Positions 27,575 to 35,081 of a stretch of 64,000 nt of DNA are shown one piece after another (the stretch's first letter is position 1; every line of letters begins with the position of its first letter). The DNA comes from a bacterium (GTDB lineage Bacteria; Pseudomonadota; Alphaproteobacteria; Caulobacterales; Hyphomonadaceae). Both the position numbers and the translations under genes were made by a program. The notes beneath the pieces were generated by a model, which was given only the letters and a program-made list of their open reading frames with translations, was not told the DNA's origin and did not search any database. The DNA lies in the NCBI GenBank assembly GCA_016125045.1, contig WGML01000006.1, positions 186,001 through 250,000 on the forward strand. Reading direction: 5' to 3'.

Positions 27575-28234
27575 TCACGCCGCCGACATGAGGCTGTCGA
27601 ACAGCAATTGACCGTCCTCCCCGCCCTCCTGGCCCCCGATCGCGCGCTCGGGGTGCGGCATCATTCCGAGCACCCGGCCATTCTCGGACATGATCCCGGC
27701 GATATCGCGGGCTGATCCGTTGGGGTTACCGAGATACCTGAAAGCGACCCTGCCCTCACCCTCCAGCCTGTCAAGCGTCTCTGGGTCGGCGAAGTAATTG
27801 CCCTCGTGATGAGCGATGGGAAAGCTCACCTCACGCACCCCCCCGAACCGCGCCGTGAAGACGGAGTTGGACGCAACCCTCAGCGGCTGCGGGCGGCAGA
27901 CGAAGTTCAGCGACGCGTTCCGCAGCAATGCTCCCGGCAACAGGCCGATTTCGGTGGCGACCTGAAATCCGTTGCAGACCGCGAGCACATAGCCCCCGCG
28001 CCCGGCGTGGGCCCGGATTGCATCTGCGATCGGTGACGCCCCGGCCATTGCCCCACACCGGAGATAGTCGCCATAGGAAAAACCGCCCGGGAGCATGACA
28101 AGGTCGACCCCGTCGGGGAGTCTCCCGTCCTTGTGCCATACCATTTCGGGCGCACGTCCGCTCGCCCGTTCGAGCGCGACGGCGGCGTCGCGATCGCAGT
28201 TGGAGCCGGGAAATACAATCACCGCGGATTTCAT
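27575..28234 (-). CDS. purQ: Phosphoribosylformylglycinamidine synthase subunit PurQ
   Basis: 219 residues from ATG 28234 ([18 protein letters not shown]), the canonical PurQ start; the frame stays open for 12 more codons. It is a class-I glutamine amidotransferase: [15 protein letters not shown], nucleophile Cys87 in LAVCNGFQ, then HHEGNY and [10 protein letters not shown]. It supplies ammonia to PurL in step 4 of purine synthesis. purL is 6.8 kb away on the other strand, and no purS-like small gene is next to either. The upstream gap of 226 bases is shared with the entericidin gene. Confidence 0.97.
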   Translation of the reverse strand: MKSAVIVFPGSNCDRDAAVALERASGRAPEMVWHKDGRLPDGVDLVMLPGGFSYGDYLRCGAMAGASPIADAIRAHAGRGGYVLAVCNGFQVATEIGLLPGALLRNASLNFVCRPQPLRVASNSVFTARFGGVREVSFPIAHHEGNYFADPETLDRLEGEGRVAFRYLGNPNGSARDIAGIMSENGRVLGMMPHPERAIGGQEGGEDGQLLFDSLMSAA

Positions 28235-28460
28235 GGTCGGGCCATAGCAGGGTTCAGGTGATTCCGTCACGCGGCGGCTGTCAAAATGCTTATCACCTTA
28301 CGTCAGGGGTAACCTCAGCCAGGTTGGCGACGGCCTGATTCCCGCCTGATTCATGGGTAGACTCCCACCTCAGGCCTCACATGCAGGCGACCATTCGCGG
28401 TCGAACCGGATCACCAAGCCCAAGTTTGGCGTCGGGCGACCATCAATATAGGAGACGCAG

Positions 28461-28703
28461 ATGATTGCACGGATTGGACTGATTGGCCTGGCGGCCGCTC
28501 TTGCAGGATGCAACACGGTGGAGGGCGTCGGCCGCGACGTCTCCGCGGTCGGACGCTTCATCACCGGCGCCGCGTCAGACACTGGCGCAACGCTCGACGG
28601 CGGCCCCGGCACGAGCAGCGCTCAGCGGACCGATTGCGCCCCAGGCGACCGCTTCGTGCGAAATGGCGTGTCCGTGTGCCGGGCGCCGACCGAACGCCGC
28701 TGA
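28461..28703 (+). CDS. Entericidin-like small lipoprotein
   Basis: 80 residues. A short hydrophobic signal leads to the lipobox AALAGC with Cys17, followed by NTVEGVGRDVSAVGRFI, which is the typical entericidin A/B core. The C-terminal 40 residues, with two further cysteines, are longer than in classical entericidins of about 45 residues. A TAGGAG ribosome site stands seven bases before the ATG. Entericidins are envelope lipoproteins linked to stress and programmed lysis in enterobacteria; here there is a single gene and no visible A/B pair. Location is probably the periplasmic face of a membrane. Confidence 0.8.
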   Translation: MIARIGLIGLAAALAGCNTVEGVGRDVSAVGRFITGAASDTGATLDGGPGTSSAQRTDCAPGDRFVRNGVSVCRAPTERR

Positions 28704-28720
28704 GGGCGTCGGCGCCGGAC

Positions 28721-29731
28721 CTAGCGTTCCACTTCCGCATTGGAGCCGACGGCGACCCCGGCCGCCTCCTGGACGCGCGCGCCGCCGAGAATACCTTCCA
28801 TCGCATAATTGCCTTCATGACAGGCGTATTCGTACAGCGGTTCCGTTGACGGCGTGAACGCCATCTCGCCTTTCCAGACCTGGGTGTAGAGGGTCGGGTC
28901 CTCGACCGTGAACTGGTAGAGGATGTGGTCTTCGGCGTCCCGGATGAACCGTTCGGTCACCTTGCCGGTCGCACTGATCAGGCTGCGCTGCCACGGATTG
29001 GGATTGACCGTTTCCACCACCAGCGCGCCGTCCTCATACCAGCCGACGGAGTCGCCCATCCACTGCGCGATTGCGCGCGGGCGCGCGTTCGCACGCGCCT
29101 CCTCCGCCGTGGCGAACGTCGGGATGATGCGCGCGTCATGGTTCATCTCGACGAGGATCATCACATGATCCGGCGCCTGAACGAATTGATACGTGTTGTT
29201 GTAGAGGCCGTTCAGCATCACCGGTCCGCCCGAGTTCGAGAAACTCATGAGGCAGCGCTCGGCCAGCGGCCGGGTCTCGATCCCGTCAAAGCTGCCGATC
29301 GGCGGGCGCCCCGAGGTGCGCTGCAGCTCCTGGCGGCCATCCGGCTTCCATGGAACCCGACCATTCGCGGGCTCGACCACCATTGATGTTCGGTAGCCGT
29401 CGCCGATACGCGTGAGCCGACGACCCGGGTCGATCCAGAACGCATTGTATCCGCGGGTGCCGAACTCGGCTCCGCCCGCCTCCGGGCGGGAATTCACGTC
29501 AACGCCTGCTTCCTGCTCGCGGTAGACGCGGTTCCAGATGTTGTTTCGTTCGAGCTCGATCGCCTCAGCCTCAGTCACCACGAGCTTGTCTGCGCCTTCC
29601 GGTCGCTCAAGCTTGGTGACGGACTGGTTGGTCCAGAAGCCCTGAAGGTCTGGCCGTTCGTCAGCGGCCGCAAGCGGCGAGCACGCGGCGGCGACCATCG
29701 CCAGAACGGACACAGTGTTAGCCAGGCGCAT
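28721..29731 (-). CDS. Secreted protein of unknown function
   Basis: 336 residues with a signal peptide (MRLANTVSVLAMVAAACSPLAAA). The Cys17 lies in a lipobox-like AAAC, so it may be a lipoprotein. The mature part begins DLQGFWTNQSVTKLERP, a pattern I associate with uncharacterised periplasmic proteins of marine and soil bacteria. Later parts, such as CLMSFSNSGGPVMLNGLYNNTYQFVQ, MILVEMNHDARIIP, SVGWYEDGALVVETVN and EYACHEGNYAMEGILGGAR, look like a beta-rich domain. I recognise no catalytic motif. It is divergent to nothing and lies 132 bases downstream of the TauD gene on the same strand, so cotranscription is possible. Confidence 0.65.
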   Translation of the reverse strand: MRLANTVSVLAMVAAACSPLAAADERPDLQGFWTNQSVTKLERPEGADKLVVTEAEAIELERNNIWNRVYREQEAGVDVNSRPEAGGAEFGTRGYNAFWIDPGRRLTRIGDGYRTSMVVEPANGRVPWKPDGRQELQRTSGRPPIGSFDGIETRPLAERCLMSFSNSGGPVMLNGLYNNTYQFVQAPDHVMILVEMNHDARIIPTFATAEEARANARPRAIAQWMGDSVGWYEDGALVVETVNPNPWQRSLISATGKVTERFIRDAEDHILYQFTVEDPTLYTQVWKGEMAFTPSTEPLYEYACHEGNYAMEGILGGARVQEAAGVAVGSNAEVER

Positions 29732-29863
29732 TACGTTCTCCCTCTCCGGGTCTCTGTGGACCGGTTAAGATCATGCGGCGGAGTTGCACCTCCGCACCAC
29801 GCAAAACTAGCGCGGCGCGCACGCCCTTCACAGTGCCCAAGCAAAATCGCCGCGCAAGCGATA

Positions 29864-30709
29864 CTAGTGCGGACGGTCGCCATTGATCGTCACCCGTCTC
29901 ATGTGACGACGCTCACCGTGATAATCGTTGAGCGCATAGTGCCAGACGCATCTATTGTCCCAGAACGCGAGCGCACCCGGACTCCAGCGAAAACGGCAGG
30001 TGAACGCTTCGCGTTTCGACACCTCAAAAAGGTGGTTCAGCAGCGGCCTGCTCTCTGCGCGGCTCCAGCCGGCAAAGCGCAAGGTGAAGGCGGGATTGAC
30101 GTAAAGCCCCTTGCGCCCCGTTTCAGGATGAGTGCGGACGACGGGATGCTCGTATTCTGGCACATCGTCCCCCACCACTTCGGACTCCATGGACGCCCGT
30201 TTCTGCGCCGACGGGCCCTTAAGGCCATACTCCTCCGCCGCGGAATGGATCGCCTTCAAACCGCCGAGGGCCGATTTCAGTCCGTCCGACAGGCTGTCAT
30301 AGGCCGCGTGCTGGTTCGCGAACAACGTATCTCCGCCGACATCCGGCACCTCGACGGCATAAAGCATCGACCCCAGAACCGGCGTCTCCAGAAAACTCAT
30401 GTCGGAGTGCCAGCCACCCCCGAAATTGATCCGGTCCGATGGCTCCTTGATGATCTCCAGGATCTCCGGGTGGCTGCTCATTCCACGCACATAGGGGTGA
30501 ATGTTCAGCGACCCGAACCGTCGACCGAGAGCGATCTGGTCGTCCGGCGTGAGGATCTGGTCCCGAAAGAAGATCACGTGGTGTTTCAGGAACGCACGAT
30601 GCACGGCGTCGAACACTTCGTTGCTCATCGGTTTCGACAGGTCGACACCGATGATCTCCGCCCCGATGACGGGTGACAACGGACGAACCGTGACGGACGG
30701 GGCGGGCAT
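29864..30709 (-). CDS. TauD/TfdA-family Fe(II)/2-oxoglutarate dioxygenase
   Basis: 281 residues, the usual size. The iron triad is His101 and Asp103 in GGWHSDMSF and His257 in WDNRCVWHYALND; an Arg in RRHMRRVTI (about 271) binds 2-oxoglutarate. The opening VRPLSPVIGAEIIGVDLSKP is typical of taurine-dioxygenase relatives. These enzymes hydroxylate sulfonates, aryloxyacetates or other acids; the substrate here is not evident. No sulfonate transporter or regulator is adjacent. Cytoplasmic. Confidence 0.92.
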   Translation of the reverse strand: MPAPSVTVRPLSPVIGAEIIGVDLSKPMSNEVFDAVHRAFLKHHVIFFRDQILTPDDQIALGRRFGSLNIHPYVRGMSSHPEILEIIKEPSDRINFGGGWHSDMSFLETPVLGSMLYAVEVPDVGGDTLFANQHAAYDSLSDGLKSALGGLKAIHSAAEEYGLKGPSAQKRASMESEVVGDDVPEYEHPVVRTHPETGRKGLYVNPAFTLRFAGWSRAESRPLLNHLFEVSKREAFTCRFRWSPGALAFWDNRCVWHYALNDYHGERRHMRRVTINGDRPH

Positions 30710-30823
30710 CGCAAACCTCTCGCAGTGTCGACGCGAACAACATCCTCCCGGCGATGCGTGATGGCAAGCCGCGGCGGCGAAGCCCTACCGTCGCCCAGAC
30801 CTTTGAGGGCTCCGCTGATTTGC

Positions 30824-30852
30824 TTGCTTTGCGGGCGTATTCGGCGTATTTT
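30824..30852 (+). promoter_or_regulatory. Candidate promoter of the cold-shock gene
   Basis: TTGCTT at 30824-30829 and TATTTT at 30847-30852 are 17 bases apart. The predicted leader would be about 135 bases, which is the long untranslated leader expected for cold-shock genes. The -10 is only fair. Confidence 0.4.
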
Positions 30853-30995
30853 CCGAACATCGATATTCGGCCGACGACTTGGCCCCGGTTCCACCGCCCC
30901 TGTGGCTCGGCGCCCCGCTGACGACATCCATCCAAATCTCGATGACTGAACAGGGTGCACAATCGCGCTCTGATACACACGACAGGAACGACCAC

Positions 30996-31205
30996 ATGGC
31001 TACCGGAACCGTCAAATGGTTCAACACCACCAAGGGCTACGGCTTCATCCAGCCCGACGAGGGCGGGAAGGACGTCTTCGTCCACGTCAGCGCAGTTGAA
31101 TCGGCGGGGATGCGCTCCCTGAACGAGGGCCAGAAGGTTTCCTATGAGGAAACCGTCGACCGTCGCTCGGGCAAAACGTCCGCGACCAACCTCAAGGCCG
31201 TCTAA
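30996..31205 (+). CDS. Cold-shock-domain protein (CspA family)
   Basis: 69 residues from ATG 30996 with AGGAA upstream. The whole protein is one cold-shock domain: [19 protein letters not shown] (RNP1), DVFVHVSAV (RNP2) and [19 protein letters not shown]. It binds single-stranded RNA or DNA and acts as an RNA chaperone. The gene stands alone: a 286-base gap precedes it and a strong terminator follows within 60 bases. Several paralogues usually exist in a genome, so the exact csp name is left open. Confidence 0.95.
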   Translation: MATGTVKWFNTTKGYGFIQPDEGGKDVFVHVSAVESAGMRSLNEGQKVSYEETVDRRSGKTSATNLKAV

Positions 31206-31228
31206 CGGCTTTTCGCCGAAAGGCGTCG

Positions 31229-31266
31229 GAAAGGACCCTCCGCAGAGATGCGGCAGGGTCCTTTTT
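31229..31266 (+). terminator. Strong Rho-independent terminator of the cold-shock gene
   Basis: The stem AAAGGACCCT-CCGC pairs with GCGG-(c)-AGGGTCCTTT around a six-base loop, with one bulged base, and runs directly into TTTTT. It begins 24 bases after the stop. Confidence 0.9.
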
Positions 31267-31331
31267 GCTTTACGACCGCCGAAAATCTCTCGTGCGCTTG
31301 CGAACGTGATCCCGACCCTATTGGAGCTGAC

Positions 31332-32336
31332 ATGAGACGCGATCGAAACGCGCCGGCTGGACTGGTCCACACACACTGGCTCACCAGTCGCGCGCTTGAG
31401 GGAAACCTCCCCGGCGACCCGGTTGAACGGCGAATTGACGTCTACACTCCCCACGGCAGCTCCGGCGAAGGACTGCCGCTTCTGGTCGACCTCGTGGGCT
31501 GGACCGCGGGAGGGCCCGCCCACACCAACTGGAAGAACTTCGGCGAGAATGTTCCCGAACGCCTCGACCGGCTGATCGCCACGGGCGCGATGCCGCCCGT
31601 CGTCGTGGCGTTTCCAGACTGTTTCACCAGGTTTGGCGGCAATCAGTACATCAACAGCACAGCGACCGGCCGCTGGGACGATTTCCTCATCGACGAAGCG
31701 CTTCCGTTCATCGAAGAGAGGTTTCACTGCGGCGGGAACGGACGCCGCGGCGTGTTCGGAAAAAGCTCCGGCGGCTATGGCGCGATCATGCAGGCGTTGC
31801 TGCACCCCGACGTTTGGGCCGCCGCCGCCTGTCACTCCGGCGATATGGGCTTTGAACGGGTCTACCTTCCCGAAATCGTGGGGCTATTGCCGGTCCTCGC
31901 GGCTGCGGGAGGTATTGAGCCCTGGATGAAGTCGGTCTTCGCCAAGCAGAAGATTCCGGATCGCGACATCGCTCACCTGTCGATGCTCGGCATGTGCGCC
32001 AGTTATGATCCGGACCTTTCTGCCTTCATGGGGGTGAGACTGCCGATCGATCTCCACACGGCGGAGTTGATCCCCGAGCGTTGGGAGAATTTCCTCAAAT
32101 GGGACCCGGCCGAAGTCGCTGATAGCCGCGGCGCTGGCCTTGGATCGCTGAAAGCGCTGTTCATCGATTGCGGCGACGTCGATCAATATAACCTGGTCTA
32201 TGGGGCCAGACGCCTCGTCCGAACCCTGACCCGCCTCGGCGTCGCGCACCGCTACGAGGAGTTCCCGGACAATCACAGCAATATCGACTATCGCATGGAT
32301 GTGAGTCTGCCCTTCCTCTCGAAGGCGTTGTCCTGA
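31332..32336 (+). CDS. Esterase D-like alpha/beta hydrolase
   Basis: 334 residues from ATG 31332 with GGAG upstream; the frame is open further back but that stretch overlaps the terminator. RRIDVYTPHG and PLLVDLVGWTAG open the fold, the nucleophile is Ser145 in GKSSGGYGA, and FIDCGDVDQYN and EFPDNHSNIDYR hold the likely acid and base. This is the Esterase-D/antigen-85-like pattern seen in enterochelin-esterase-type and S-formylglutathione-hydrolase-type enzymes. No signal peptide is present. Substrate unknown. Confidence 0.85.
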   Translation: MRRDRNAPAGLVHTHWLTSRALEGNLPGDPVERRIDVYTPHGSSGEGLPLLVDLVGWTAGGPAHTNWKNFGENVPERLDRLIATGAMPPVVVAFPDCFTRFGGNQYINSTATGRWDDFLIDEALPFIEERFHCGGNGRRGVFGKSSGGYGAIMQALLHPDVWAAAACHSGDMGFERVYLPEIVGLLPVLAAAGGIEPWMKSVFAKQKIPDRDIAHLSMLGMCASYDPDLSAFMGVRLPIDLHTAELIPERWENFLKWDPAEVADSRGAGLGSLKALFIDCGDVDQYNLVYGARRLVRTLTRLGVAHRYEEFPDNHSNIDYRMDVSLPFLSKALS

Positions 32337-32421
32337 CCGCCATTCGGTGCTTGGCGGCGGCGTCAAGGTCTGCGGAGATCGGCGCTCGCCTCCGAACGGA
32401 ACCACGCGCTATCACCATCCG

Positions 32422-33222
32422 ATGACCTGGACCCGAACCTTCACCGGCGATGAACCTCAGCGGGTCAACAAATGGCTCGCCCGGGCGGGCGTTTGCTCAC
32501 GCCGGGAAGCCGAAGCCTTGATCGCCCAGGGGCTCGTCTCGATCGACGGCGAACGCATCGCGGACCCGGGCCGAAAGATCGCCGCCGGGCAGACCCTCAC
32601 CCTCGCGGAGGGCGCGGTCAGCCGGATGGAGGCCCAGGTCACGATCGTCCTGAACAAGCCTGTGGGCTTCGTCTCAGCGCAACCCGAAGGCGAGCAGATC
32701 CCGGCGGCGCGGCTCGTCCGCCGCGAGACGATTTGGCGACCCGACCCGCCCATCGGCGGATCAGAGCGCCCGGCGCGTGCGCCCGATGCGAAGGCGAGCC
32801 TCGCCCCTCTCGGACGTCTCGACCAGGACTCGCGCGGGCTGTTGCTGCTCTCCCAGGACGGCGTGCTGGCCAAGGCCGTCATCGGGCCGGACAGCAGACT
32901 CGAAAAAGAGTACCGGGTCACTGTCAGCGGCCGGATTGACCGTGCAAAGCTCCAGCGGCTTCGCCACGGGCTTGAACTCGATGGCAGGAAGCTCCGGCCG
33001 GCGAAAGTCACGATCGAGGACGACCAGGTGCTGCGCTTCGTCTTGAATGAAGGCCGCAAGCGCCAGATCCGCCGCATGTGCGAGTTGGTCGAACTCGAGG
33101 TCGCGGACCTCATCCGCACCCGCATAGGTCCGATCCTTCTGGGCGATCTGCCGGAAGGGCGCTGGCGCCTCCTTGCGGCCGACGAGCGCACGGCCCTCAT
33201 CACCGCGGCAAAGGCGGCCTGA
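32422..33222 (+). CDS. rRNA/tRNA pseudouridine synthase, RsuA/RluB/E/F family
   Basis: 266 residues from ATG 32422. An S4 RNA-binding domain covers about residues 12-60 (RVNKWLARAGVCSRREAEALI). The catalytic motif GRLDQDSRGLLLL gives the nucleophile Asp134, and NEGRKRQIRRMCELV is the family's second hallmark. It isomerises a uridine in rRNA (or in tRNA, for RluF-like members). The S4 domain and the spacing are closest to RluF or RluB; I cannot choose without alignment. The insertion at about 88-128 before the active site is longer than usual and Pro/Arg-rich. The crotonase gene follows after 25 bases. Confidence 0.9.
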   Translation: MTWTRTFTGDEPQRVNKWLARAGVCSRREAEALIAQGLVSIDGERIADPGRKIAAGQTLTLAEGAVSRMEAQVTIVLNKPVGFVSAQPEGEQIPAARLVRRETIWRPDPPIGGSERPARAPDAKASLAPLGRLDQDSRGLLLLSQDGVLAKAVIGPDSRLEKEYRVTVSGRIDRAKLQRLRHGLELDGRKLRPAKVTIEDDQVLRFVLNEGRKRQIRRMCELVELEVADLIRTRIGPILLGDLPEGRWRLLAADERTALITAAKAA

Positions 33223-33247
33223 GCAAAACAACACTGGAGACCATCCC

Positions 33248-34009
33248 ATGTCCGTTCAATTCGAAACCGAAAGCGATATCGCCGTCATCTCGATCGACCG
33301 CCCCCATCGCCGCAATGCGGTCGACCGCGCGACGGCCGCCGCGTTGGTGGAAGCGTTTCGTGCGTTCGACGCCGACCCCTCGCTCTCGGTGGCGGTGTTC
33401 ACGGGGACTGCCGGCGCCTTCTGCGCGGGCGCCGACCTCAAGGCCCTGTCTGAGGGGGCGGGCAATGCCGTGCGTGAACAGGGCGACGCCCCCATGGGCC
33501 TGTCGCGCATGCGGCTGGGCAAGCCGGTGATCGCCGCGATTGAAGGCTATGCCGTCGCGGGCGGGCTCGAGCTGGCCTTGTGGGCGGATATGCGCGTGGC
33601 GGGCCGGTCGGCCGTGTTCGGTGTGTTCTGCCGTCGCTTCGGGGTGCCGCTTGTCGATCTTGGCACCATCCGCCTGCCCCGCCTGATCGGTCAGTCGCGA
33701 GCCGCCGACATGATCCTCACCGGGCGAGAGGTGAAGGGCGAGGAGGCGCTCGGTTTGGGACTTGCGAACCGTTTGGTGGAGGACGGTCAGGCGCTGATCG
33801 AAGCCAAGGTGCTCGCCCGTCAGATCGCAAGTTTCCCGCAGACCTGCATGCGCAGCGACCGGCTGTCGATGTACGAGCAGTGGGATCTGACCGAAGCCGA
33901 CGCCATCGTGAACGAAACCCGCCGTGGTCTTGACGTCATCCGTTCGGGGGAAACCCTCGCGGGCGCAACAGCCTTCGCAGACGGCAAAGGGCGGCACGGG
34001 GCGTTTTGA
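33248..34009 (+). CDS. Crotonase-family (enoyl-CoA hydratase-like) protein
   Basis: 253 residues from ATG 33248 with TGGAG upstream. The CoA/oxyanion regions are FCAGADLKALS (about 58-68) and VAGGLELALWADMRVA (about 103-118). The segment FCRRFGVPLVDLGTIRLPRLIG lacks the two glutamates that serve as acid/base in classical hydratases; this subtype is common and is often annotated enoyl-CoA hydratase without proof. Related reactions (hydratase, isomerase, hydrolase) act on acyl-CoA. Probably cytoplasmic, and cotranscribed with the pseudouridine-synthase gene. Confidence 0.88.
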   Translation: MSVQFETESDIAVISIDRPHRRNAVDRATAAALVEAFRAFDADPSLSVAVFTGTAGAFCAGADLKALSEGAGNAVREQGDAPMGLSRMRLGKPVIAAIEGYAVAGGLELALWADMRVAGRSAVFGVFCRRFGVPLVDLGTIRLPRLIGQSRAADMILTGREVKGEEALGLGLANRLVEDGQALIEAKVLARQIASFPQTCMRSDRLSMYEQWDLTEADAIVNETRRGLDVIRSGETLAGATAFADGKGRHGAF

Positions 34010-34038
34010 CATTCAGGCAGCCGGCATCGCGCGACAGC

Positions 34039-34452
34039 TCAGCCAGGCGCCCAAGGGTTGAAGACATTCACCTGCAACGCTTCAAAATCGCGATGATTTC
34101 GAGTGACGACCGTCAAGCCGTGATGGATCGCCGTCGCGGCAATCAGCCCGTCGACCGAAGGGACTGTGCGGGTCGTGTTCGACGTCAGCTCGCCCCAGAG
34201 CTGCGCGATTTCCAGATCGACCGTCAACACGCGATCACCGAACCAGGCTGGAAGTTCGGTTTCCATCCACTTCCGAAGGTGCGTCCGCTTGGCCCCCGGC
34301 GCGAGACGTTCGACGCCTCGGCGGATTTCGCCCAAGCACAGGACGCTCGTATGAAACGTGTAAGGGTCTTGGGAGTCGAGCCACTCCAGGACCGGCGGCG
34401 CGGCCGATCGTTTGGTCGGCTCACTGATGGCGACCGTGTCGAGCAGCCACAT
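34039..34452 (-). CDS. VapC-type PIN-domain toxin
   Basis: 137 residues, a complete PIN ribonuclease domain. The acidic metal-binding residues are Asp5 (LLDT), Glu42 (LGEIRRG), Asp101 (SVDGLIAATA) and Asp122 (RNHRDFEAL). VapC-type toxins cleave tRNA or rRNA when the partner antitoxin is lost. The gene starts inside the stop codon of the upstream gene (TGATG at 34450-34454, one base shared), the coupled arrangement usual for antitoxin-toxin pairs. It is the second gene of the unit, as usual for VapC. Confidence 0.88.
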   Translation of the reverse strand: MWLLDTVAISEPTKRSAAPPVLEWLDSQDPYTFHTSVLCLGEIRRGVERLAPGAKRTHLRKWMETELPAWFGDRVLTVDLEIAQLWGELTSNTTRTVPSVDGLIAATAIHHGLTVVTRNHRDFEALQVNVFNPWAPG

Positions 34453-34946
34453 CAGAGCGAATCCGGGCGTTCTTCAATCGCGCGAGTCCCAAGGTCAAGC
34501 TCAACGTCGGCGAGCGGTGAGGCTTTCATGAAGGCCGCAAACCGGCCGGGCTCTTTCCTTGTGGATTCACGGTTACGCTCCTGATCAAGCAGGGCATCAA
34601 CCTCTCGCTTCAGCTTCTGCAACCCTTCGCGATTCAACCCACCCGTCGGATCACGCGCCACAGCCTTGCAAAGGGTCACTCTCGCCGTTCCTGGGTTTCG
34701 TTCAACGAAACCCGCACGCAGGAACCGGTCGCGAACCGACATCAATGCGCTGAGGCCGACGCCTGAAAACTGCACTCCGAGCGCGTCGGTTCGCTCCCGG
34801 TCGAACGACGTGCTCCAATAGGTGACGCCGGGCCAGATGTCGTCAGACCGCTGGTACCGGCCGCTCGCTGCGATGCTGTTCGTCGCAATTCCCAGCACCG
34901 AAAAGATTTCCGCCGCTCGTTCTGCGACCGTCATGGTCGTGCCCAC
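34452..34946 (-). CDS. Putative antitoxin of the VapC pair, with an atypical N-terminal domain
   Basis: 164 residues from GTG 34946, preceded by AGGAG seven bases upstream; an ATG at 34934 is an alternative. The last 30 residues (GRFAAFMKASPLADVELDLG and following) match the toxin-binding tail common to Phd/VapB antitoxins, where F...SPL..VELD is recurrent. The first 125 residues are unlike the short AbrB, RHH or Phd N-terminal domains: they hold two or three helices (TVAERAAEIFSVLG, SALMSVRDRFLRAGFVER, EGLQKLKREVDALLDQER) around a segment with two Trp. I do not recognise this part. Its position directly before vapC is the main evidence for antitoxin function. Confidence 0.65.
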   Translation of the reverse strand: MGTTMTVAERAAEIFSVLGIATNSIAASGRYQRSDDIWPGVTYWSTSFDRERTDALGVQFSGVGLSALMSVRDRFLRAGFVERNPGTARVTLCKAVARDPTGGLNREGLQKLKREVDALLDQERNRESTRKEPGRFAAFMKASPLADVELDLGTRAIEERPDSL

Positions 34947-34954
34947 AAGATAAC

Positions 34955-34972
34955 TCCTGATTTATCCTGATT
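34955..34972. promoter_or_regulatory. Ten-base-spaced direct repeats in the toxin-antitoxin leader
   Basis: On the minus strand AATCAGGA occurs twice, at 34965-34972 and 34955-34962, one helical turn apart, between the -10 box and the GTG start. The proximal copy includes the AGGAG ribosome site. This is a plausible operator for autoregulation by the antitoxin. Confidence 0.5.
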
Positions 34973-34973
34973 A

Positions 34974-35002
34974 TTTATACCGCCAATTCCGGAGTTTCTC
35001 AA
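34974..35002 (-). promoter_or_regulatory. Promoter of the toxin-antitoxin unit
   Basis: TTGAGA (34997-35002) and TATAAA (34974-34979) on the minus strand with an exact 17-base spacer; the -10 is 28 bases from the GTG start. The AT-rich leader contrasts with the surrounding GC-rich DNA. Confidence 0.75.
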
Positions 35003-35081
35003 GACTAATTGGACTCGGCCCGAGCGACCGACGAACCGTTCGCGTCCTTGCAGAATCGCGCCGCCAGCGTAAACACCGCGT

